DNA of 64,000 bases. Origin: Trichoplax sp. H2. Lineage: Eukaryota > Placozoa > Uniplacotomia > Trichoplacea. The stretch covers positions 62,001-126,000 of the forward strand of contig NOWV01000054.1 in the NCBI GenBank assembly GCA_003344405.1, written 5' to 3'. The translations under genes and the position numbers were made by a program. Below the pieces are notes generated by a model. It ran no database searches and was not told the DNA's origin. It worked only from the letters and a program-made list of their open reading frames with translations. The number at the start of each line of letters is the position of its first letter. The stretch's first letter is position 1. Shown in pieces: positions 53,080 to 64,000 of this stretch.

Positions 53080-54620
53080 TTTAAACAGTAACTAGTATTT
53101 TAATGTTCAGATTACATCATGTCGTAGTCCTGTATAAGCAATACAGTATATGGCCATACGGTCTACCCAAATAACTATTTATACCACATTTTATAGTGCA
53201 ACAGTAGAGTAGTCATAAATAAAGTGCAACTACTCTTCAGTAGCCATATGAACGTATATACCATTCTGATTCAAACAGTGGCCAAATACTGTGATTTCTA
53301 CACATTATTAACTTCTTATTATAGATGCTCTACCAAATGACCACATCAAGCTTTAGATGTATATTTCTAGTTAAAATATTTTTAGCCAGTAGATGTAGAT
53401 AGTATAATTTCTGTAATTGTTTTATGAACACATATGTAATACTGTTTTAAATGGTAGCTAGTATTGATACTTTTAAACTACATCATAAAATAGTACTATA
53501 CGCGTATAATTACAAGGATGTGAATGATTACGGTAAGCTCTACGTTAGTTCACTATTTATAATATCTTGTATAATGTAGTACTACACTGTAGCTATTTTA
53601 ATGAAATTTAATGACAACAAAAGTTTTTCTAGATAAAATACCTATTTTCAGTAATATAATTTATAGGTTCATAGGAATGCTTGATCTTTAATTTCTAAGT
53701 AGATTTTAATGTATATATTTTAAGTAATTTAATGTGATAGACTAGCGTTAAGTAAGGTCTTGTTTAAGGAATTTTTCATGAATTGTTATCTTCGGATTGA
53801 ACGACTAGTTCCAACCTATTTTATTGTCGTGTAATTTTACGAATATAAAATCTATGTTGATTTAATAATAAAGTGTTAACTAATACAATCAAAACGTTAT
53901 AATAATTTGTTGTGAGATCTTGAGTTAGTTTAGCTTTCACGTTACAAATTTGTAACAAAATGATTCCGCTTAAATTGAATAGTGGCTAATACTATGATTT
54001 ACTAACCTGTAATAAGTAATAACATCGGCGATGTCCGACTACGCAGCGTCTTGGCCGGTTAAAAATACTGTTTTAAACAGTAGCTAATATTGCTATATTG
54101 TGCTACATCATGGAATCGTATATAGTCGCATAAGTAAGCATTATATGGCTACCTTGTCCCCTTAATTGTTTAGTTATGTTATCTAGTATACTCCGGTAGT
54201 AAGGAAGCTAGAAATAAAATGCTACTATTTTTCAACCAATATACGTAAAATTATATAATTCTGCGTTAACTAGCGTCTAATTCTGTGATTTTTTTTAAAC
54301 CACATTAAGCGGTGCATGACTATGCAGTGCCTTAGCCGACTATTAAGTAGCGCAGTAGCTATAGATGGAGTGTTGCTACTCAGTAACGCCATAGCTGATT
54401 ATTTGTTTATACAGCTTTCTATGCTGCAGTAGTAGAGTAGCTCAAAATTGAGTGTTACTACTGCTATAGCCCATCCATGGCTTCGTACGAATTGCACCCA
54501 TATTGCATAGAAACGTGGAAAAGACTGCGAAAGATCTCCTATGGCTTAGGCAAGATATTAGTTTAAAATGGAAGTAATACTGATACTTGAGAGTCTACTA
54601 GTCCAAAGTCCTGCGCATCG
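53080..54620. repeat. Diverged interspersed repeat family
   Basis: The block 'tttaaa.(c/t)gtagcta.tattg' followed by 'ctacatcat.gaat.gta' recurs near 53080, 53445, 54070 and 54560. The segment 'gactacgcagcgtcttggccg' (54038) resembles 'gactatgcagtgccttagccg' (54319). 'agtagagtag' blocks also recur. Copies are too eroded to give clear ends, and no transposase is visible. Confidence 0.5.
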
Positions 54621-55111
54621 CGTGGATGGTTATATGTAATACACCTTAATAATAAGGCATTAAATAGAGTGTTACTTATCTGCCTTATGAGCACTGAGCA
54701 GTGATGTTATCGCCTTCATATTAATTTTTTACTTTCTGTCAATGGGTGTGTTACGGCCATGATCGGTAATGCTATGCGCGCAATTTCTGAACTGCTGATA
54801 TCGTTATTATATCCTAACGTCTTTACTAATTGCTATGGCATAGATTTTCGTAGTAACCCTTGCATTGGAATGAGTAAATATAGGCAACTGTAGCTAAGGT
54901 CCAGTATGATAGAAATTATAGCTACTGCAGCTGAAAACGTAAGACATGCCTTATATCATTACAAATTTATGATTAGAATTTATGTATACAATATAGCATA
55001 ACTAGTCTCATAAAAACTGGAGATATGTGCTAATATTCTTTCAGTTACTTTTACAAGATATAAAGAGAATGATTATAGTTAACTTATATGCAGGGTGCCT
55101 CAGTAAGCAGC

Positions 55112-55353
55112 ATCTACACGTCTCAGTACATCACGTATAATTGGCTTGGAGTGATGGATGATATTCATACTTAGATAGGGGTCTTGCACTGGCGGGAGCT
55201 ATATTAAATATTAAATATTAAGCGTAAAGAATATCTACACGTCTCAGTACATCACGTATAATTGGCTTGGAGTGATGGATGATAATCATACTTAGATAGG
55301 GGTCTTGCACTGGCGGGAGCTATATTAAATATTAAATATTAAGCGTAAAGAAT
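55112..55353. repeat. Near-perfect 121-bp tandem duplication
   Basis: Copy 1 is 55112-55232 and copy 2 is 55233-55353. They differ by about one base (gatattcat versus gataatcat). Each unit ends with a TATTAAATATTAAATATTAA stretch. The low divergence implies a recent event, in contrast with the eroded repeats around it. Confidence 0.95.
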
Positions 55354-56297
55354 ATTATAGGGATCGGTCAAGTAGGAATTTACTTTATTGACTAGAAGAG
55401 AGATTTAATGAACATGTTTGTCAATAGGCCTTCAATAAATGTGTAAAAGGCCGACTTCTTTAGAAAGGAGGAGAGTCGATAGCCTTCGAGCTAGCGGTTT
55501 GTTGTTACGTGATCTGGAGTTCTACTACAGTAATATTCAATAGTAAACTTTACTGTAAGTAATAAACTATTTTTAACCGCTACACTGAGGGATTAATTAT
55601 TAGGTAACTTGACATCGTAGGGCTAAAGGTAGTACATATTACACCATGGAATTGATTCCATTGCGTACTTGTAATAATTGCTACAATTTGAAAACAAAAG
55701 GCATTATAGCGACTAAATTAATAAGAAAAATGAGCATATCATCAACGAGCTAATATTGACATTCATAGAGAGTAGCGACTATATATGACGGAATGTAAAC
55801 AGTCATGAGTTGTTAGCAGTGAGATATACAAATAAAAAAATATTTTTATAACAGCTAGACCAACTTAATTGGTTGTTAATTTCTGTTCTGTCTGTAACTT
55901 TAAGTTGTCGTAGTAAATCTATACTCACGACTCTATATACGCATAATTTGATCTGTTAATTAGATCGCAAAGGTAAAGTCTGAAAGAATTTATTTGTATC
56001 ATATATACTTACTAGCTCCCACTATGAAATTATTCTACAGTATGCATAGAAAAGGTATTTATTTGAATGGTCATAAAAGATCACATCTAATCATAATACA
56101 AATTACAGGTTTGATCGACATTAGAAAGCGCCCTCTACAAGTAATACTTTTTACAGTAATCTTCAGTAATCACTGGAGATGTGTGAGGTAATAGACTATT
56201 ATTTCTTTGCATCATTAAAAATTTTAGTATCATTTACATGTTGTATCCTTGCTTATTATGTTATTTTAACGCGATTGTAAAATTTGAAAGTCAGTCC

Positions 56298-59200
56298 TTA
56301 TGCATGTTTTAATATCGCTTTATACCAATCTGGAGCTTCTAATAGTCCGTTGTTTGTTGTGTATCCATAATCGACAGTTAATTCTTCATTAGGCGCTACG
56401 TCGCTGATACTTCGGATGCACTTTATGTTTCCAAACCGCGGATGATAATACCTTTAGTAAAAATGGAAGAAGAACGATCGCATTATTATCATAAAGATTA
56501 CTATATCATGTTATTAACTATTATTAATATCGTAACAAGCTTACAAGTCATATTTGCAATTTGGAGTAAACGAATGATTGGCTTTGTGCCCTAAACTAGC
56601 ACAGTAATTATTCACATTTGCAGAATTTACTGGAACATCAATGACGGTCTCCATTTTGATACGGGCATGGAGCACATCCGAATTAATAGTAAAAAAATTA
56701 GTAAAACTATAGGCTGTAGTATAATCATATATGTATTAATCATATGTAATACCGTTTCATCTAAGGAAATAGTGTTGTCATTAAAAATCCAAGAGCGGTC
56801 ATCAACCTCCATCAAAAAATGCATAATTCTCCTTTACCGTTCGAAATAAATCAACTTAAATAGTGATATGCATTCATACCTCTTGATGTGTTATCCGAAT
56901 CCCATTGTAAAAAGACATTACTTGCTACATTAGGATTTTACTTTAATCAATATCATGATCACCAATTGGATACCAATAATGCACAATTAATGTACACTCT
57001 TTACTTACATCCTTTTCAGCGAAAATTTTACTAAACAAGCCTTCACCAGCCCCAGGTATTAGTGACTTTGCAACGTAGACTCTAAATGAAATTTAACCAC
57101 TTTCTGTTATAATAATGCAACAAAATACAATGAGGTTATACCCCTATCGAACCTTTTCTGTTCATAAGGATCTGAAAGCAGCGGATTCACAGTAATAACA
57201 TCGTCTGTAGATTCATCAAAAGAGTACTTTTCTTCTCCTAGAAACAAATTGAGGAAACCAAATTGAAAGCTCAAATTAACATAGCACATTTATGCCATTT
57301 TAATACCGGATTAGTCGATCGCATAATTATAACATGATATTCGGATCTTGCTACCTGTATCTAAGTTTTCAATAATTAACCTATTGTTACGCACACCCTG
57401 AAAAGATGCAGCCTTTGCACATACCATCCGACCTTCCTAATTGGCATCAATTCTCAAATTACGACATTTTTAAGAATATTTAGATCAACTAAAGAAGTTA
57501 TACGATAAACAATCATATACCTCAAATGATCCATAGAGGACAGTTTCTTGATCAGGGTACAAATAAGCAATTTCATCTCCTGTAAATTCACCATCGTCAT
57601 CTACAAGTCCTACAATGCTACCGCCAAACTTTACAGTAACATTCATATAGGAATGCACGACAGTAAATTAGTAACACTGTACTTAAATCGTCTTTACTGC
57701 TGGTACTCATCTACCTCATCGAAATGCCAACATAAACCAAATTTAATATTATCTTGGTATTGGCCTTCAAACGTGATAAGTCCTGCGTAATCTTTATAAA
57801 CGTAACATTTAGAATTGCATACGTATTAAAATTAAGTCAATGTGCATCAATAGAATGAAACAAAATATTAACTAAAAATTGTAACTTGATCACTGTATGC
57901 TCCTACCGTAATGCTTTGCAGGTCCATTCAATTCTCCAGACTTAAAACAGCCAACTAGAGCGGGTTTAAGACAGTGATAAATGAAAGAATGAACTAAGGT
58001 ACTGTACTTAAATTTCGCATGCTACATGGAAGTCATTAATCCCAGTCTATTAATTGTACCAATGTAGGATCCATCGCTGAATGTATACCTTCCGATTCCT
58101 TCCAGATTATTGCTTACATAGTGACCTTCCAGCATGCTACATATGTAAAAGGTTTTGAACAGATCAAAAAATTATAGTTCAATATTCAGATAAGTAGCTT
58201 TAAAATAGAACGCTTGGCTCTTATGAAAATGTCAACTGTCAAGAAACTTTAAGATTGTCTTCTGTGAAGATAATTTGTTAAAGTTTACTGCAATCCCTGC
58301 GGCATGGCTATCTAAGAGGTATATATTAACCTTCCATCTTCGAAGTAGAAGCAACCTTTGCCTTCTTTATCACCTATACATATGCGTGGATATAAGTCAT
58401 GAAGAACGTAATAATATCCAGTTACGTCACGTAAGAATGACAACATTTTATAGGAAATCTTTAATTTTCACAATTGTACATGAACGTAATCATTCAGCAA
58501 TTATCACTATGCTTAGCACTAAATTGTAAAATAGTACGAGTATAACTACAACTACAACTACGATCAAGTGGTATTGGTTATTCCGTTGCTGATCGAAAAA
58601 TCAATCACGCATTGATAGCTATATAATTGAAAAGATATCTACGTTTAAGTAAACAATAGTCGGCTTAAAGATCTACTGTACTAGATAGTAGATAGTGATA
58701 CTGTACGATAGTACCTAAACTGATACAGCAGGACGTACACAAACTATTCAAGCAAAAGACGAAAGCAAAAATATGCAATATACAGTCCGCATGATTTTAT
58801 TAGTCAAGGTTAACATTCTCAGGTTACCATTACAAAAGCGCCCTTCAAATCGATGTCCTGGTCCATACACCATTGTACCTCTACCATGCGGTTGAGCAGC
58901 TGAGTTAAGCATACCTAATATGGTTTAAAGATATCGTAGACTTTATTTCAGACAAGTAATTTTCGTATTAACCTATTAACATTGTTGGCGTTTAGTTTAA
59001 TAACGTTACGCAATGAATGAATTTGTTCAGATTAGTGCACAGTTGTGAATTACATGAAGTTATTGAACGTACAGGAACAATTACTACTGCTTCATAGATT
59101 TAGTAAAGTAGTAGTCTAGTATAACAATTAAAACGCTTTTATCTGTTACGATTCTGTGATCTTTCATACTTAACATTGTGAGTTGTAACATTATCAATGT

Positions 59201-59551
59201 ACAGTATTACCGAATTCAGGAGCAGTTGTAAAATTATACCACAGCTTGTACTCTGTTGAGGGTTTTATACCATATAGTATTAAACTGTAATATGTATTAC
59301 GGGTAGTACTCGACTAGCAAAGCAGTTTTGGGGATAGCTATGGATTTGCTTTGGTTGGTATGTAATTTTCCGCATTGTCATATTAATATTTAACACTATG
59401 GTGAAATGCTATATAGAACTGCATCCAGTAATATTCATTCTGTTAGTTGAATAATAATATTATTAATTTTACATTGTACATTATTTACTGTACCTGAATA
59501 CTGATAGGGAACTACCTCGTCATTAGCACAAACAAGTTCGCATGAGGCCAT
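56298..59551 (-). CDS. SETD7: Histone-lysine N-methyltransferase SETD7-like (MORN + SET), 14 exons
   Basis: SET7/9 family: monomethylates histone H3K4 and many non-histone lysines. Minus-strand exons: 59551-59494, 58899-58828, 58373-58331, 58136-58060, 57933-57907, 57782-57715, 57628-57521, 57436-57355, 57237-57153, 57081-57009, 56924-56880, 56806-56753, 56648-56545, 56451-56298; 1050 nt, 349 aa, in frame (human 366 aa). The N-terminal half has MORN-type repeats ([50 protein letters not shown]). Then come [11 protein letters not shown] and the linker [10 protein letters not shown]. The SET core has the SAM-site motif [22 protein letters not shown] (Tyr), [13 protein letters not shown] (NHS) and ELTVDYGY (catalytic Tyr), ending in APDWYKAIL. 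The fifth exon start is the least certain: a nearby AG at 57941 gives better MORN similarity but breaks the frame. Confidence 0.94.
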
Positions 59552-60587
59552 ATTTCTTCTTTGCAAATATCAATAATGCTAGAAATTTAGTAACAAATAC
59601 AGCACATAACATATATAAGATTAGGGTGTAAAGAGATTCACATACTGTTAGGGAAATAATAGGCAGAAAGAATCATGACGTTAGCGCACAAAATTACGTT
59701 AACAATTATTGCGGTTCAGTTCTATAGATACTTGCTATGGTACAGTATTGGTATTAATTTTGAAAGGTCCTGGTATGCATACAAGATATTTCGCAGGTTA
59801 CAGTAGTACGGATTTTGAACGTTTTAACTACCATTAGAAAGTCTCCAATGGCATCTTTAGATAATTTAATTTAATAACATAGGATGATGTACAGTATGTA
59901 AGCTGCTGTGCATAGCATATCATTTTAAAGACATGTACATCTATATAATTAATTCATATACTCATATATATATATCTATATATGGTCATTTGAAAGATGC
60001 AACAAGGGCATGTACTGCATGTTGTGTACTACCAAATAAAGTGAGCAAGGAGGTCGGTGAATAACCGTTCTAGACAATTTGCAGCGTAGTTTAGGCAAAA
60101 AGGAGACGGAATAAATACTGCACAACACGATACTGCAAGCAAACTTTGAATAAACATTCACTATTATACCTGTGACGCTGTTGTCGTCTTTATTTCAATT
60201 CCAATACATCTCCGAAATTTTGAGCTCCCAGCAAAGCTTTGCAGGTTTGATTGAGCTAGGATTGCGATGTTGCAACGTTACAGGCTGAGACTCTGTACAT
60301 CCGCACGTCCGCACCTCCAGTATTATGGCATCTATACGGCTGCGCAGTATAGCTATTCGCTTACTGTAATCCGAGGACATCCTATTTACGTTAGTACAGT
60401 GTTCAGTATTTCCCCTTTTCCAGCACACGTATGGTTTTGGTGAAGGGGTTAGAGAAAAGTATTTTGCACTTTACTCCATGTATCATTAAGCTTTTAACGT
60501 AATAAAAGCAAAGAAATTCTCTCTCATTTCCATTAAAGAAGAGACGATCACTGTTAATAAATAAAAAAAAATGATGTCTGCTAGTTT
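59552..60587. other. Intergenic between divergent SETD7 and arfaptin
   Basis: The two genes face away from each other, so their promoters share this interval plus the repeat cluster to the right. GTACAGTA-like words occur at about 59740 and 59887. A short TA-rich tract lies near 59965-59983. Open frames at 59976-60161 and 60195-60428 lack support. Confidence 0.4.
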
Positions 60588-61015
60588 ATACTGTACTGTA
60601 TACTGTGTACAGTACTGTACTGTAAAGTATGATTTACTGTACATTTTACTGTACTGTATACTCAATGTACAGTACAGTACTGTACTGTACTGTACAGTAC
60701 TGTACTGGATCAACTAATGATCTGCATTACAGTACTGTACTGTACTGTACTGTACTGTATACCGCCGATTAACACTACTGTCCTGTAAACCAGTACGGTA
60801 CAGTGTACACTGTACCGTGTAGCACACTCATTGTTTAATAACAGCAACGATGACGTCATTGATGTTGAACAATTGAAGACGGACCGTTAAAGCTGTCAAG
60901 TGAAAGGCTGTAGTCCGACGCGCTGTGCGGTACCGTACTGTACACGTGTACAAATATCGTGCTGTACTGTGCACTGTAGTCAACGCTAGTCAAGGAACTG
61001 TACACTGTACAGTAA
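60588..61015. repeat. GTACTGTAC / (ACTGT)n palindromic repeat cluster
   Basis: Dense pentamer-like ACTGT/ACAGT iterations form long self-complementary runs, strongest at 60590-60710 and 60728-60762, with further pieces at 60793-60820, 60930-60985 and 60995-61012. It is the same sequence type as the cluster upstream of metaxin and lies 0.4-0.8 kb upstream of the arfaptin start codon. Frames that cross it are artefacts of the repeat. Confidence 0.85.
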
Positions 61016-61404
61016 GAGGTCTTCATGGTCCAGTCTGGTCTAGTACACTAAGTACAGCACAGCAGCAGCGATTCATCAGAGCGGGCTGAACGACAAACGA
61101 TCAACCAGAGAACTGAACTGAAACCGTTAACGAGATTGACGTAAGCCAAAGGCTATTGTTTGAAAGATAGCATCAGTCATCAAGTGGTCAACTGTTGCCA
61201 GTAGTTTGTCTTCAAAGAAAAGCTGTAGACTCGTTCGTCTTTGACTGCGTGTTGCAATTAACACATTTGAAACCTCCTGATCGCAATCGATAGAGTTCAT
61301 TGGACAATCGACGGACTAGATCGAGTCGACATTGGTGAATATTAACAAGACGTGAGTGACCTAAGTTAGTCAGTCAATCCTCTTGATGTTGAAAGGCGTT
61401 TAGC

Positions 61405-63053
61405 ATGTCATCGACAACCATTCAAGCTGAAGAAGCGTCGCATCCGGACGAGCCTGGCACGTCCGTGACAGAGAATGAAGGAGAAACCAATTCCGCCATG
61501 GAAGGCAATGATTTATCTCAAGGCAAGAGCTCGCAAGGGCAATTTTCTTCCATTGAGTTAAGTAATCCTCAACCAGCATCATCGCTACCGACAGTAACTG
61601 TACCGCGTGAAGTTCCATCACCAACCACAAGCAGTACAAGTTATTATCCACCGTCAACAGTAGCTCCTCCACAACAACAATTCCATCAAGTCCCAACAAG
61701 CACTGCACCAACTTATTCTAATCCCAATGTTCGACCAACTCATTATCCACCACAACAATTTCACTCTCCATCACAGCCATTTCAGTCTCCACTACAGCGC
61801 CCCTCAACTCCATCCACATCCAGTAATGTCTTACCCACTGCACCGGGTGGAGTTCAGATTGGTCGCAATGGCAATAATTTCAATTTTAAGCAATGGAGTA
61901 CTACTACTTATCGTTATGCTAAGCAAATCATTAACGAACGAATTGGTCGAGGTACCAGAACATTTGATGCTCAATTGGAAGGACAAATACAAGGATTACG
62001 TGATACTCAATTTAAATATACATCGTTATTACGCTTAATCAAGCAATATATTATCCAGTTCAGAGCGGTCTTAATTACTCAAGCTAGTATGGGAGATACC
62101 TTTGCTGATTTAGCCATTCGATCGGTTGATCTTGAATCGGAATTTACTTCCAACGCTAAAACTCAGGTACAACAACTAACTATTCACTTATTTGGATAGC
62201 ATCGTACATACTTGAATGATCCTCTTTTGACTTGGTTACCATCTAATGACCATATTAGATGGGTTGTAATTATGGGATAGAAACGCAGAGAGAGAACATC
62301 GATTTATTGACAGTCGTGCTATTCCAATGCACTATTACAATCGTAGTTCATTTGTTCCTTTTAGCTGTGAATAGAGATGAGTAGTCTTGATCGCCTACGT
62401 TGTTCTATTAATCCTCTTGACTCTTACACAGCCAGTCTTACTGTTAGTATCATCATGTCGCTGGCATTGACAATTTTTGCTTCCCTCTTTTATTATAGAA
62501 AGCGATCCTAGAGAATGGTGAAACGATGATGGCTGCCATGAACTTTGTAGTTTCCAGTTTAACGACACTATGTGATAAAACTATGGCAGATACATTGGAA
62601 ACAGTTAAAGTGTACGAAAATGCTAGGATAGAATATGATGCTATTCGTAACGAAGTAGAAAGTTATCCTGAAACTAATCAGTCCCCTCGAGCTATAGCAT
62701 TACGACATGAATTCGGCTCGGCAAAAGAAAAATTTGAAAAGTTAAGAAATGATGTTAGCGTAAAACTTAAATTTTTAGAAGAAAACAAGGTAAATACACT
62801 GTTCTATTTTCAATGAAAATCAGCCAGTAAGTTAATTTTAGTGCATCCACTAACTGATCTATTTTACTCCATTCATTCTATGAATAATGTTAGGCCAAAG
62901 TTATGCATAAGCAACTAGTTTTATTTCATGACGCATTTTGTGCCTACTTCAGTGGAAATCAAGAAGCTTTACAGACTATTGTTCGTGATTTTCATTTGAA
63001 ACTCACTACGCAAAAAAGCACGAAGAAGCCGTCATTTTTAGAAAGTAGTTAGG
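61405..63053 (+). CDS. ARFIP: Arfaptin (AH/BAR-domain protein), 3 exons
   Basis: Arfaptins are crescent-shaped BAR-type dimers that bind Arl1, Arf and Rac GTPases and act at the trans-Golgi in secretory-granule biogenesis. Exons: 61405-62166, 62499-62789, 62894-63053; 1213 nt in total with consensus splice sites. Residues ~1-155 are low-complexity (Ser/Pro/Gln-rich). The AH domain follows: QWSTTTYRYAKQIINERIGR, with GRGTRTFDAQLEGQIQGLRD (human GRGSRTVDLELEAQIDILRD), then GDTFADLAIRSVDLE, NGETMMAAMNF, NARIEYDAIR, KLRNDVSVKLKFLEENK and KQLVLFHDAFCAYFSGNQ. The stop follows FLESS. The ATG at 61405 opens the first frame after the GC-richer leader. An in-frame ACTCAG|GTACAA donor closes exon 1 before a chance read-through frame. 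Orthologous to the ARFIP1/ARFIP2 ancestor. Confidence 0.95.
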
Positions 63054-63199
63054 TAAGACTTTCTGCTTAATGACTGATGTACCTATTTTACCAAGAAAGC
63101 TATATTTCTAACTGGTGTATATCGTACAGTAAATGCTAACCATGATAACCTTTATCGTTAAATGGTGGTGTAGAATTTACCAATTGCTGCAGTACACTA

Positions 63200-63806
63200 A
63201 TTTATAGTTGATATTGATGTAGAAAAGGATGATGCTACTGTTATTGTACGTCTAATAGATATTTTATTATAATCATGATTTAGGATCTCTTCAATACGTA
63301 TTAAAATGGATAGTAGTGAATAATAATTCTATCTTATTGATGTAAACGTCCAAGGAATGTTTCTATGTCCACCGCTGTCGACCACGTGTCACTACAGAAT
63401 GCTTTTTAACCTAGTATCGAACGTGATGGAATAGTAATTTTGGACGATATTCAACTAGCGATGAGTTAAATACATACGCGTATATGCTAACTCAACTTAA
63501 CAATGCATCTTCTAAATTGGTGAACTATATTAACCTGCTTAACGATATTATAACATGTCCCGGATATGAAAAAAGGAAGTTATTGTTCAATCTTTCTTCG
63601 ACGATCCTTTATTTCTTGCTGATATCATAAATAATGATATAGATGCACTTGCTCTTTGTATGATTAAAATTTTAAATTTAAATTATGCTGTCTTTAATAG
63701 TACCCATATTAAGGAATGGTACATTAAAGAATTACATATCATTCAGATCCAGTCTCTAATTGAAGTACGGAAAATGTATACTTTATGGTTCGTTCCAATT
63801 TGAATT
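63200..63806 (+). pseudogene. Eroded or partial coding remnant, family unknown
   Basis: Protein-like stretches follow one another on the + strand in shifting frames: DIDVEKDDATVIVRLIDIL (63210-63270), LQYVLKWIVVNNNSILL, ERDGIVILDDIQLAM, then LNTYAYMLTQLNNASSKLVN with LLNDIITCPGYEK. At an A6 run near 63570 the frame shifts into VIVQSFFDDPLFLADIINND, continuing past HIKEWYIKELH to a stop near 63800. I do not recognise the family. The helical, leucine-rich pattern could suit a HEAT-type protein. It may be a pseudogene or a gene with errors that continues beyond the window. Confidence 0.4.
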
Positions 63807-64000
63807 ATATTCCTGATATGGCTATTTTGTTTGTTAGCTACGTAGATTGATCTATAGTATGCTAATGGCATATTAATCTTGAACTTGTACAACAATCAAT
63901 CTAAATGATATTGGCTAATTTGCCTTGAAAAAATGTAATAAATACTATGTTAGTCGTATGGTAATATTTCTGTAGATCTATCATACGCAACCGATATATG

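Noticed and set aside
60486-60713. Minus-strand frame with STVQYSTVQYSTVLYCT-like peptide
   Set aside because: By-product of the ACTGT repeat; the same artefact as in the 40-kb cluster.
61400-61711. 103-codon minus-strand frame opposite the arfaptin N-terminus
   Set aside because: Antisense shadow of the low-complexity Ser/Pro/Gln-rich coding exon.

Overview
The window looks like nuclear DNA of an early-branching animal, most like a placozoan (inference). It is AT-rich, its genes are split into many short exons by mostly small GT-AG introns, and several families are animal-typical: arfaptin, SETD7, a distal-appendage SCLT1, an Ig/FN3 adhesion molecule and a rhodopsin-class GPCR. No operons, rRNA, tRNA, CRISPR array or intact transposase was seen. 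Two 20-N scaffold gaps (14673-14692 and 39052-39071) are each flanked by near-identical sequence on both sides.

Layout, left to right: SCLT1 (+, 1196-7936, 23 exons, complete); an L1-like cell-adhesion gene (-, 9251-13214, 3' part only: one Ig, five FN3, one membrane span, short proline-rich tail); a gap with false-duplication-like flanks (14.1-15.5 kb); about 9 kb of degenerate tandem repeat families (16.5-24.8 kb); a divergent tryptophan 2,3-dioxygenase gene (-, 27990-36899, 13 exons recovered, first exon not found); disrupted coding remnants around a second gap (37.5-39.5 kb); a GTACAGTAC-rich repeat cluster and then metaxin-1 (+, 40953-43167, complete); mitochondrial ornithine carrier SLC25A15 (+, 45468-47142, complete); an intronless GPCR (-, 50364-51518); repeat-bearing non-coding DNA (51.5-56.3 kb); SETD7 (-, 56298-59551, complete); a second GTACAGTAC cluster and then arfaptin (+, 61405-63053, complete); and an eroded coding remnant at the right edge.

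The genes have independent functions (cilium, adhesion, tryptophan catabolism, mitochondrial import, mitochondrial amino-acid transport, signalling, lysine methylation, Golgi membrane curvature). The complete multi-exon models close perfectly in reading frame across all junctions, which is the main internal evidence that they are correct. The points most worth following up are the divergent TDO, the GPCR lacking several activation microswitches, the L1-like protein with five FN3 repeats but no ankyrin-binding tail, and the palindromic GTACAGTAC repeat clusters just upstream of unrelated genes.
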